From NCBI RefSeq assembly GCF_963576615.1, contig NC_088708.1, positions 29,953,191 to 30,017,190 on the forward strand: a DNA stretch of 64,000 nt, given 5' to 3'. The position numbers and the translations under genes are program-made. Position 1 is the stretch's first letter, and every line of letters starts with the position of its first letter. The notes beneath the pieces were generated by a model. That model made no database searches and was not told the DNA's origin. It saw only the letters and a program-made list of their open reading frames with translations. This stretch comes from Watersipora subatra. Its lineage: Eukaryota > Bryozoa > Gymnolaemata > Cheilostomatida > Watersiporidae. Shown here piece by piece: positions 24,313 through 36,000 of the stretch.

Positions 24313-24601
24313 ATAGTTTTAATTAATGCATGTAGAAACAGTAACAACATTTAAACATCAGTGTCAGTAGTCTTTTTTATTATAAAATTTGAAAAATTTA
24401 AAACTTGCTGCATGTATGATGTTGATATGACAGAAATGTTTTAACACATGAGCTACTCTTGTAAAACATTGTGACTTTGTTGCCCTAGAGTGTCTGGTCT
24501 GCACAATGTGCCAGAGAGATGGAAGCCAACATAAAAATGAGCAAAAATAATTGAAACATTCTCAATGATGAGTACACTTAAGAACGGAGCTGAAACAAAA
24601 A

Positions 24602-27600
24602 TCATGCAAACATAATAGGAGAAATTAAGATGGTTAGTAGAGACATCAATAGTGCATTGTAAGAGATGGAACTGGCATCACTTGCTAAAGTGACGTTCAA
24701 CTTTGTTGTTGTTAAATTTACTTTTGAAACAGTCGATGTAGTAGTACTCAGAGAGGCAATGACTGCTGGTTTATCAAATGATGTTGAAATATTTAGAAAT
24801 TCACTATTAGTTGTCTCCTCTTGTTCTATGAAACAATTTTGCTTGGTTTGCTCTATCATATCCTCTATATCTTCATTTTCACAGGCTGGACGGGAATAAT
24901 TAGCTGTGCGTCTGCAAATGGGAAAGCGGTGTAAGCGCTTGTAATATATACAATGTATATGTAAATTACACTGCAATCACTTACACGCTTTTTTAGCCTA
25001 TGTTTTAACACCTAAATGTAGGTTGTATCTATTATACTTCAAGCAATGGTAAGTAGTCAAACAATACAAACACCTTTTTTAGCCTATGTTTTTAGCACCT
25101 AGCTTGTATCTATTATGCTTCATACCAAGATAGGTAGTCAAAAATTATGACGTTATAAATTATTTTTACCTTAAATGGCCCACTGTACAAAATATTTAAA
25201 AACACTATTGCGTAAAATCACTTTAACATCCGGATCACAGTCTAGTAGCCTAATAGGAGTTGTCTTACCTACACGGTTGCTCTTCTTTAACACCTACACA
25301 GTCCGCTTTGTATAGCCTCTTGTACTGATTTACACAAAGACTAAAGTCATAGTCACACGTACAGAGCTTATATTTACATTCATCTTGGTCCTCCACTGCA
25401 AAATTTCATGATTTTATGACAGCAATTTCTCTTAACAAATAGACATACTCGGCATCTTCTGAAACTTGCATGAAAGAGACTTTTACCTCAAAATGTAGAG
25501 TATAAATTTTCATGTTCGACATGAAATAAAACCATGGTGGTATGTAACATTTAATGATGTGTATGACATGAGATACATGGACAGCCAGATTGAGCAAATT
25601 CAAAAACGTTTTGTAATCCAAAAGATAAACACTCAAAAATCTGACAAGGTAGGACCAAACTTAGTGATTTAACAAAAACTGATCTACCAAAAATGCATTA
25701 ATGAATTTAATCTATGGCATGAAAAAATGGTTTAAGCATTTGCCTTGGACTACTTACCACATGCATAGTTGGTGTCATTAAGTGTGTAGCGTGAGATAGA
25801 ATAGAATGAGTACTCATAGAAGCAAGGAGTCTTTAGGGCAGCGTAGCAGTTGTCATGATGGAAGCAGCATCTACACCACAGAGTAGAACAGTGACTACAG
25901 TGGCTATAACAAGATAAGTAACAGCTAATCAAACATATCTGACCTATATATTGTGATAGAGGGGGCTAGTAACAACTGTAAAAATTTACTTGCCTTTTAG
26001 TTCACATTTAAGAAAAACGTTAACCAGGCGTTATGAATTCCTAACATTGTTACCCGATGAAAATGGTCGTAGTTACAATCATATATTACTTATATTACAA
26101 TCATATATTACAATCATATATTACAATCATATATTACAATCATGTATTACATATATTACAATCATATATTGCTTATATTACAATTATGTATTACTTATAT
26201 TACAATCATATATTACATATATTACAATCATATATTACAATCATATATTACAATCATATTTTACATATATTACAATCATGTATTACATATATTATTATAT
26301 TGCAATCGTATACTAGAAATGTCCCAGTCATACAGCCCAGGACCAAAGTGATAATGGAAAAAAGAAATGGTACTGCTGGTTGAGAAATGCAATATTAGCA
26401 GTCAAATGGTACTGCTAAAGGCGAACTGCAAAGAGATTGGCTGGCAAGGCAGGTTGGTCAACACGTCAACGAAGGACAATGATGTCAATTTGTTGTATTT
26501 GGCGAGGTAAATTTATAACAAAGTCATTTATGTTCCGAGGGAAATTGATGACATGACCTCTGAACCCAAATTGGCCACCACGCGGAAGACGGAATATTGA
26601 CCTTGTAGGATAAACCTTAGCAATGAGTAACTGTGAGTAACTGTTCTATAAGTGTAAAAGAAGATAACAATTCAACAGATGGACCTGGATCCACATTGTT
26701 GGCTGCACTGAATTTATTAACAGTGTCAGGTCTAACTTGTTGGCACGTATGACATAGTTGTATTTGAGTATCGTATGTCATGACATGTTTTTCATTACAT
26801 CCAGTACATGTGAGCTGTGATATGTTGTTGTCAAGTCTGCCTAGAAAGTTGTTACGCAGTTCTTAAAAATCAAGACTATCTAAAGATTGAAAATGAGGAA
26901 TGTGATGAAGAGGGGCAGCATTGGGAGGAGCAATATTGTTTTGTGCAATATTTTCATAGTCAATGATGTCTATAAAATCATGATCATCATCTGGAAACAA
27001 AGGGGCTGCCAAGTCCATGTCATTTACATCGCTTACAACATCTACTAAAGAATTCTCTGAACCAGATGAGTTGTTGTTATTAATTTGAGTAGTGTGTTGT
27101 TGAACATTAGCATTAAGTTTTGATGTTGATGGTTGCTGTGAGGACCTTCTATTTATCCTCCTATTGAGCTGTAATAATTGAGAGATACGCGGACGGCAAC
27201 TGCGTTGGCGACGGCCACGACGTGGTGTCCTGGGAAGTTGTATGTCCATGGTAGTTGTCAAGTTGTTTTGAAATTAAATTCAAAAAGTTAACTATGCAAA
27301 ACAAAAGGTTGTATAAAAATCACACCTAATCTACTACTACCTCAAACCTATGTTTTACAACAATAAAATAAATATTAATTAAAGCTGTAGGCCTTACCTA
27401 CTGTACGATATGTAATTTAACAACAGCAATAATGAAATATTTTTATTATATCTTGAAATGTAATATTAGAAGTAAAATGGCAAGCTGTTGTGTAATATAC
27501 ACAGTTTGAAAGTTGGTTGTGTTGAATGTAGTATGGTTTTGATAGCGATCTGTTATAGAAAGCGAGCATCAGCATTCACGCGTCTGGAAGTTTTCTGCAA

Positions 27601-30600
27601 ACTGGAGCAAAATAAAAAAATGTTCTCGTCATAAGAGGGCATTGTAGTTCGGCCTTAGCTTGTACATAAGATGTAAAGAATTTTGGCTAACGTTCTAAAT
27701 AATTTAATGAAACCTTTGGTAATTGGACAAAAAAACAGGCTGATAAACTGTGTACCACAATTTTGTACCTGTAAATAAGTCTACGCCTCAAACGGTCTAT
27801 GCTTATTACAGAAACCTTCGGATAAATAAATTCAAATGATTATTCTTATAATTAAGTCTTTTAATAATTTTATAAAATCAAATAATTATTCTTATAATTA
27901 AATATTTTTGCAAGATATTAAAAACGGAAAGATATTAGAAACCTTTGGCAATTGGACAATGCCATAGACAAGCCATCGTGAAATGCGCACAACTTAATGG
28001 TTCTACTCTCTGTCGCACGGCCTTGTCGGCGTTTCGTCAGCCAGTCTTAATTTGGTTAAAAAAGGCTTGTCATGGTTTTAATGGTGATTTTAGGCCAAAT
28101 TAATCTGTCTGTTTATGTATAATCCGATCAGATGGGTTAGTTTTAGGATATTGTCTACAAATTTCAAAAACTTGGTAACATATTTAAACAGGTTTATATG
28201 CGTTTTGTGTCGTTATTATACTTAAACGACTTCATAGAAAAATGATTAAATTTGTTGATAAGATTTCGGTACAAGGGTTTGCGATGGCCGCTCATGAATA
28301 ATTTTCGTGAGTTGTGTGCACATATGCATTTATCATAAAGCTCTCAAACAATCGCTTCGCTCGTGATTGGTCATGGGATTACTTATATTATAATCATATA
28401 TTACTTATATTACAATTATGTATGACATATATTAGGCTACATTCATATACTACATATATTACAATCATATATTAGTTATATTACAAATATGTATGACATA
28501 TATTACATTCATATATTGCAACAGCATATTATTTAGATATTGAAATTTGAAAAACAAGAGCAAATGATCCTGAAAAATTGTTTTTTGAAGAAAATTTGAC
28601 CAAAAATTCACTTTGTAATAAAAACGAAGATCATGCTGTCAAAAAGCATCGAAACTGGCTCAAAATATCTCTCATAATCAATCAGTCAGCTGTGCCAACT
28701 CCTACACTACTCTCCCGACAGCAATCCATAAACATGTCTTATTGTCCTATTGTCTTTAAAGCACGCGAAGGTATATTCTTGATTTTCTAGTCAGATCGCA
28801 GTGCATTTATATGTAAAGCGAAAGCTTTAAACTGCCAATTGAGCCTTACATTACTCCGAGTGAGTCTGTTTTTTACATTAAATAAACTGTAGGCAACATG
28901 TCGAGCTTGGGCAGTCCACTCTTATAACCTTTTCCTCACGTGGGAATCTTTTACCGTCACGGAACACCACTCCTATTATAGTACAAATTATTTTACGACT
29001 TCAAATTCCAAATTAGTGCAGTTGGCAGAGCGACTGCCCGCCTACTTGAATGTTAGGAGATTGAAACCTGTACAAAACATTTCAATTTTTATGAAGTATT
29101 TTAATTATTGCTTGTATCATTTATTTGATGTGACAGTTTCATACAAGCTTAGAAGATCAATGTTATATATGTAGTTGAATATTATTACCATTGGCTGTTT
29201 TGACTATATGACATATTGTACATCCATGAATACAAAAAGTAACCAGAAAATGCTGACTACGCAACAAATTTGTTTATGAATACACTTACAGTTAACTATA
29301 ATATCTTAAAATCTATGATTGATTCAAACATAAAAACTTACTACAGTAGATGAGATATATGTACAAAAGAAGGATTGTTGATATATCTCATTGTTGGGCT
29401 AGAATAATCTTTCTGGAATGTGACTATTACTCATCGCTTCAAGTTCTATCAACTGTAAACTATAACATAGTTGTCTTCTCTTTAAACTCACTTATCTAGA
29501 CAATCAATTACTTTTCCATTCGCAGAGCTGCCCAGTCCACAATAACATCCATACTGAGTGAGAGTTAGTGGATCAATTCCTCCGAGGTTTCTTATCAGCT
29601 GATAGAACTGCAGCAGGTCACCTGCGTACCGCATAATAATATTGAACTTTGTTTTAAAAGGTAACACGTGTTAACAGAAACATATCTTGCTAATGTACCA
29701 ATGCATGAGCTCCCAATTAGGTTTGCTGGTTTCCCCCTTCCAGACTACAAAAACTCCATTCTCCCCTATTCTATCAGGCTTCGCTTTCAATCTGCATACG
29801 TCTTTATATTTTGTCATTTTTGCATTCCACAGCACCAAATATTAAGTATCACAGCATGTAGTAGTTCAACTATCTTTATAAAGGTCAGGTCAGCATCTTA
29901 TTGGTGACCAGAGCCGTATAGTTTCACAGAGTCCCGCGACTAACAGAAGCGTATACGGGAGCTCGCTCGATTCCAAACAAACAGGCCACGCCTACTATTT
30001 TTATATAAGTTATAATGGAGAGGTCGCAACATTAATCAACAAAAACTACTCCCATTAGCAGTCACTTTAAAATTGATTGTTGTATCATGAACCATTTGAA
30101 AGAAAACAAAATTTCCTACAAAAAGCTGCTAATAACGTTTTTGTAAAAACGTAAAGTAAATGCAAAAAAGAGCGGTATTGAGAGCGAGGTATGAATATTC
30201 CATTAGAGATCAGTATGTCGATCGGGTTGGTTTGGAATCCGACGTTTTTGTTTCCGGTTTTAGTCGTGAGACTTTTTAAAGCTATATGACTCTGCCAGTA
30301 CAGAGCTGTATAACTTCACAGAGTTTCGCTGCTAACGGATGCGCATATCGGAGCTCGCACGGCTCCAAACAAATAAGCCGCGCCCACTATTGTTTTATAT
30401 AAGTTATAATGGAGAGGCCGCAACACTAACCAACAAAAATTACTCCCATTGGCAGTCGCTATGAAATTGATTGTTGTATTATACACCATTTGAAACAAGA
30501 CAAAATTCTCTACAAGAAACTATCAGTGATTTTTTGTAATAAAGTAAAGTAAATGCAAAAGAGTGAGATGTTGAGAGCGAGGTAAGAATATTCCATTAGA

Positions 30601-32118
30601 GATCAGTATGTCGATCGGGTTTGTTTGGAATCAAGCGTTTTTGTTTCCGGCTCTTGGTCACGGGACTCTGTGAAACTATACGACACTGTTGGTGACAAGG
30701 AAGTGGAAAATCCCCAGTTATAAAAAGTATGATAAAACTATGAATCACAAGATAGTACACAATGTAATAAACACTCAGTTTATTAACAACAAACAACGAT
30801 ATGCAGCATGTAGGGAACTATTATGCCCAGCTTTACAAATACGATGTATCAGCAAAAATTTATAAATAAAGGCCAGAATTCTCCTAAAAATGAAAATTTC
30901 TCCCTTGGGGGAATTCCCCACCATTTGGGAACCACTGTACTAATGAGTTAGCAAACTAATAAAAGTGTGTGTGATCCCTCGAACATCGAGTACGATGTCT
31001 GCTTAGGTTATTGCAAGCAAAGGCTGTGGACAGGTTTTTAAGAGCATTGTTGTACAAACAATGTCTCAATAGCAAGGAAACCTTGAGGACTGGAGACACG
31101 CCCAGTTGCCTAGAGAAAATTAAGGTTGGATGCCACTTTTGTCACCACCTATGGCCTTTTTAGAGACTCAAACCACAACATGTTGTTAACAGGCCGGACA
31201 CTCTGAACCAGTAGAACCTGACATCTATTTAACTACACAGGTATAGTACAGTACTAGTGCAAGGATATGCAAACTCACTATAAACAAGCATAATAATATA
31301 TTAATATACTAATATACTACCAGTGAACCAATAAATGACTGTTCTTAAATTCATTGCAACTCAATATAATCACACTTGATTCAAATTATTATTGAACTCT
31401 CTATAGATATTCCTTTATCTCTACTAAAGTACAGTTTAGTCCATAATGTTTCTAGAACTTTGTAAGTTTATTTTTGTCATGCGAGGTCAAGTGAAGTGAC
31501 CAGTGATAATAAATTGTAGGCCTACAATGATCTCTATTGGTTATTGTTTGCTCAGTGGTAAGAAAGAAGAGCCCATGTTCAAAATCTGTAGTGAAATACG
31601 ACTATATAGGTTGTCTTTTTTTCTGCATTCAACAACTTTAGGATACAAGAAAAAATTACTTTTTCTGGCAGCATAGAAAGCGTATTTTGTAATTTTTTGA
31701 CATATAGTCTCACTATAACTGCTTGTTTACTGACAGCATAGAAACTGGCAGCGTGTGTCTCAGAATACTGCTGATACTTAACATAGAGGTAACAAATCTG
31801 ACACTTAACATAGAGGTAACAGACCTGCTTGATTATAAACCATTTGTTTTATATGTAAAGCAGTCATCACTATGTTTATGGAATCGTAAATTTTTTCAGA
31901 TTGGTCAGTGCAACTATCATTGAACAAGCTCACACTGTATATTACTTCGTGGTAGAATGACTCCATTACCTCACCTTTACATGCTTTCCTACTAGAGCCT
32001 ATTGCTACTTACGATCTTTCTAGTGATCACGAGGAAGAAGAGGGTAGAGACATCCCTTACCGCTAACTAGTAGGAGAAAACTCAGCATCAGCAAAGGTGT
32101 CCATAGTTGTCCAGTCAT
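24602..32118 (-). CDS. Secretory phospholipase A2 with Ser/Thr-rich stalk and GPI-signal-like tail
   Basis: Five coding exons on the reverse strand: 32061-32118, 29492-29621, 25758-25870, 25269-25395 and 24602-24911. They join in phases 1, 2, 1, 2 into 245 codons plus stop. Residues 1-20 are a signal peptide. The Ca2+ loop is YGCYCGLG (43-50), followed by a loop two residues longer than usual. The active site is CCFHHDNCY with catalytic H68 and Ca2+ ligand D69; the second catalytic Asp is D115 in LCTCD. The cysteine pattern fits group I-like enzymes, which hydrolyse the sn-2 ester of phospholipids outside the cell. Residues about 160-224 are an added Ser/Thr-rich stretch with NIS, NLT and NVT glycosylation sites. 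Residues 227-245 are hydrophobic to the stop. A possible polyA signal is at 24376-24381 (reverse strand). Confidence 0.93.
26075..26312. repeat. AT-rich TATATTACAATCA repeat, left half
   Basis: About 20 imperfect units built from ATATATTAC and AATCAT. It continues beyond the Helitron at 28379-28530, so it is one array cut by the insertion. Confidence 0.8.
26313..28378 (-). mobile_element. Helitron, truncated replicase-bearing copy
   Basis: On the reverse strand the element begins TCCCATGACC after an A and ends TTTCTAG before a T, the TC...CTAG ends and A/T insertion site of Helitrons. It split an AT-rich TATATTACAATCA repeat array, found at 26075-26312 and again at 28379-28530. An inverted related copy with the same ends lies at 59591-61101. 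It occupies the intron between phospholipase exons 2 and 3. Confidence 0.82.
26430..27261 (-). pseudogene. Helitron replicase N-terminal remnant
   Basis: It opens with a 132-codon Arg-rich frame (26863-27261), then a TAA, then continues in frame with two Cys pairs (CTGC, CHTC) and the DUF6570-like block FSAANNVDPGP. A frame shift near 26620 leads to FRLPRGGQFGFRGHVINFP and IDIIVLR in other frames. These are the conserved upstream segments of Helitron Rep/helicase proteins. The Rep and helicase catalytic parts are absent. Confidence 0.75.
28379..28530. repeat. AT-rich TATATTACAATCA repeat, right half
   Basis: Same units as 26075-26312, in the same orientation, starting directly at the Helitron end. 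Confidence 0.75.
28985..29065 (+). repeat. tRNA-derived SINE-like head
   Basis: The stretch GTTGGCAGAGCGACTGC and a following GATTGAAACC resemble the A and B promoter boxes of a tRNA-derived SINE. No cloverleaf closes, so it is not a tRNA gene. Confidence 0.35.
29909..30688. mobile_element. hAT-like MITE, tandem dimer
   Basis: Two copies (29909-30294 and 30301-30688) lie head to tail with a 6-bp spacer. Ends are CAGAGCCGTATAGTTTCACA and, read inward from the right, CAGTGTCGTATAGTTTCACA. The pair is flanked once by an exact 8-bp duplication, TTGGTGAC (29901-29908 and 30689-30696). CAG-starting ends with 8-bp duplications are hAT features. There is no coding capacity. It lies in intron 1 of the phospholipase gene. 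Confidence 0.85.
30850..30937 (-). mobile_element. hAT-type end fragment
   Basis: The reverse strand starts CAGTGGTTCCCAAATGGTGG, a form common at hAT element ends, then a CCCCCAAGGG stretch. I find no matching second end, so only a fragment can be claimed; its left limit is arbitrary. Confidence 0.4.
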
Positions 32119-33073
32119 GAGCAAATTGACACTTTGCCTCGTCAGCCTTTCATTCTATCGCTATGCTCTGGGGGGATCGTTTAGTCTCTCCTTTCAGACT
32201 ACGATTACTATGGACTAAAACTTCAGGTCCCCCTTTGTAGCGCTCTATGAGTACAAAAGGTCTGTTCATTCAGTACAAGTAAGCGAATGCGCGTTACACA
32301 ATAAGCCTTATCGATCCTTTGAAACAGTTCAAATATTACATGACGTTAGGCTCAATGGCGCAAACTACATTGATATTTTTAGACCAGGTAGGACAACTCT
32401 AGAATATAAATGACAAAAAGTGAACTTTCGAAATGTACAAATCTGTTTCTTTTGGTTTCTGAATAAGTTTAAAACATAAAAACTTTATAAACAGCACTCA
32501 AAAATTTGAAAATTTTATTTATTGTGGCTTATCCAGATTGTTGCAGTTTTGGCTGACACATTCACATATCGATTAAACAGCACGACTCAGAGTATGTAAG
32601 TAGGCTTAATACCAAATGAGTTCATAAAGGTTTTAGTTTCTACAACACGACTTGAAACTTGAAACTTGTATGACTTGAACTTTAGAGATAAACCTAAATT
32701 ATTTAGTTAGTTGGTTAGACTAAAATCGAATGATGGAATGCCTGTACACAGACTCCAACAGCGAATACTAAATCGATAACTTACTAAACTGAGGTCTTTG
32801 TCTGTGAGAGGTCTTTGTCTGCCAAATTAAATAACTTAGAATAACTAATAAATCACCACGATATTCACCACAACTTTTTTTAAAAACTTATTCGCTAAAA
32901 GCTGTAATTTAAAATACAGTCACTAATATAAGCAAACAATGCAAGAGGACATCGTGTTGTTCCTCAAAGAATGTCGCTCCGTCGCCCTTAACTACATAAT
33001 GGTTGAATTCCATGTGAGACGGATTAGGAACTAAAACAGGAGCTACAAACTTGCCTACCTTTGCTTAATTGCC
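32119..33073. promoter_or_regulatory. Divergent intergenic region between phospholipase A2 and CATSPER3
   Basis: 955 bp separates the two start codons, which point away from each other. It must hold at least the 5' UTR and core promoter of both genes unless undetected upstream exons exist. I see no TATA box or CpG island that decides the start sites. Confidence 0.5.
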
Positions 33074-36000
33074 ATGGCTCTTCATCGTCACAAACAAAGT
33101 ATTAAGAAACCAAGAGCTGACTACCACTTCCACCAGTTCATCAAACATATAACGGAGTCGAGACAATTTGATGTAGCAATAATGCTGGTCATATTCATGA
33201 ACACCCTCTCTATGACGTTGGATACTAGCTACTACTACAGGGAAAAACTTAAATATGTAATTTTTATTGCTGATGAAGTTTTTCTAGGTGAGTTTCTTCC
33301 GTTTTAGATGCACCAACAAAAAGTACATGTTAATTTGTTGGCTTTTTATGAACACTGCAAATATGGCATCAATATATTTAGACTAACTGTGTGAATGTAG
33401 AAACTCGGTTTACACTGCCACTGTATTTAGCAATCTTCAAACAACTTCTCTGATTAGATGAGTCACTGAAACTTGTCAGTACACTGTGTTATATTCTACT
33501 ATATAATATTAAACTTATGACATGCTATATATAATGCTAACATATAATATGCTAACATTATGCTTATATGTTAATGTTAACATTATATTATACGTCTATT
33601 ATGCTATATTATTTTATTATATATAAATGTATATATAAATTCGTGAAGCCAAGTGTGTACATACAATAACACCATGTAGAGAGCCTGTGCTAGCTTTGCT
33701 GAACAATAATGAATGCTCTTCTTCTTTTATAGCGATGGTTTTATAGTGATGGTTTTATAGCGATGGTTTTTACGTTAGTTTCGGCCCCTTTTTTGTTCAT
33801 CGATCGGTTGAACAATGAACCAGTTTGCTCACTGGTAAATATAAAACCCGTGAATGGTGACCGAGCCTTCTTCTATGTTAAAAAGGCTCGGTCCAATGAT
33901 GCCGGTGGCCGTAAGGTCGGTCTCTCTGGCTCTGATAACCATGCTGTGTCATAATAAAATTATATTATATGACATTAGATTCATCCTATTTTATTATACT
34001 CCTTATATTACACGTTAGCATCTTATATTACAATATAGTATATTATGTTATTAATTTGCAATATAATCTTTATAATACTTTGTTAATTTATTCTGCATGA
34101 AAATGAGTGATTTTATAACATAGATGACACTGCTGATGAAATAGGTGCCTTTACTGTTTAACAATCCAGTATTACTGTATTACACTGTTTTGCCTTCATA
34201 AAATATATATCTTATTTAATAAATGTTGGGGTATAATTTCAGCTGTTTACTGTTTGGAGTTTTTGATGAAGCTCTACGCTGAGCCTATCTGCTACTGGAA
34301 AAGCTGGTTCAACTTGTTTGACCTATTTGTTCTGACAATAACTCTCGTGGCAAACATACTGAGAGCTCAGAACTCCATCGACATACCAAAACTACATGGA
34401 CTCCGAGTGCTGCGTGCACTGACAGCATTTCGGACCCTGCGAACTGTATCATTTATTAAAGGGTTGCAGGTGAGCGTACATGCATTCCACATACAGCTGA
34501 AAAAGGAAGGACCTTGGTTATTTAGCCTACTTTTTCCTTCCATCTCATACTATGAATGATTGACATTCAAAATAGAAGCCCATAACCATTGTCAAAAAAG
34601 CCTGAAAGATTAGCAAATAACTTGCAGTTTATCCCTATGAGATCAAGCTATGTTCAGACAGGTTCACTACAGAGCTGTATTTCAGATAAAATATGTCTAT
34701 AAATCAACTGATGCACAATTCAGCTATCTTGGTCATGTGAAGTTCCTTGTATTCATGGCTTACATCAAAGCTTTTTTCTGAGACTTTTTTGCTGATACGC
34801 ACCGCTGTAAATCCTTGTCACTGCTCTGCAGTGTAAATCCTTGTCACTGCTATATATGCTATATATCATTGTAGGTCCTTGTCACAGCTCTGCTAGATAC
34901 GATTCGCAAGTCCTTCATCAACATGGTCTTCCTGATGGCACTGCTTATCTTCATCTTTGGTATTCTCGGTTTCTATTTATTTGGGACTGGAGAATTGGGA
35001 GACAAAGAGAATTGGGGAACTCTGGGCAGCGCTATGCTGACTCTATTTGCTTTCGTCACTGTAAGTCAGTATGCTTGACTTATCCTCAAAAATAAACATT
35101 GTAAAACGGATAGGCTAGAACTATCTATACTACACACTTCCAAAGGCCTTTGAAAGTTATATCTGACATCATGACTTTATGCTTTTATCACTGACATCAT
35201 TGTAATATTTACTTTGTACAATATCATAATCATATGCATTATGTATGGTATTATGAGCATACATGCCTTATTGATGTCATACAAAAGAATCTTAAATTAA
35301 AAAAAATATATAAGTTTTATTTATAGTCAGACCTCTAGATAGAAAGTAAATTTGTTTAGAGATCAGCTGCAGATGTTGAATCCGATATTTCTAAAAGAAC
35401 ATATGTTGCTTTGTTAACTCCAAGCATCTATGATATTTCGTTAATAAACACTGCTGATAATTAATTACCTAAAGTGTCTAAGCAAACTGCATGTAAAAAA
35501 CAAAACTATTAAAGTATTGACAAATAAAAAGATGTTACTATTACTGCAATATTTTAGTACAATGCAAAAGAAACTGTAACCTTGGTGATGCACAATCTTT
35601 GAGGTAAAGGTAGTGACAGAGATATTCACCTAAATCTACTCAATCTTAGACTAGATGAAGTTTGAACTGGATTTGTTTATTAACACCCTGGCTGTCCAGT
35701 GTGTTGCAAAATATTGTCAGGTGTACCAAGAAAGCACAGAGAATAAGTATATGTACAACCTATATACATGTATATAAATCTCAGAGTTTGTCGTCGTCGT
35801 TGTCATCGTCGTCGCCGTCATCATCAGATTTGTTATCGTGTCTGTTCAGATATCTGTCTGTCCAGTCTTTATTATATTATTATATTATATTTATACTAGT
35901 AAAAGTTATGTCTGTTTATCCGTTTGTCTGAAGACACGCTAAAAGAGTTGGAAAAAAAGAATACATCACACAGGAATTGAACCTGAATGTTCATCTAAGT

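Noticed and set aside
23639-24354. Cys/Tyr/His-rich open frames on both strands
   Set aside because: Translation of a 27-bp (9-codon) minisatellite; both strands stay open for the same reason.
25871-25903. Longer phospholipase exon 3 starting at 25903
   Set aside because: An AG there is also in phase, but it would insert 11 residues before the conserved CCxxHD motif; the acceptor at 25871 restores normal spacing.
26863-27261. Arg-rich 132-codon frame as a host gene
   Set aside because: The frame continues after its stop into a Helitron replicase segment and lies between Helitron ends.
33763-33954. Extra CATSPER3 exon
   Set aside because: Exons 1 and 2 already join in frame through helix S2; the frame has no channel sequence and contains a small hairpin (GACCGAGCCTT/AAGGCTCGGTC).
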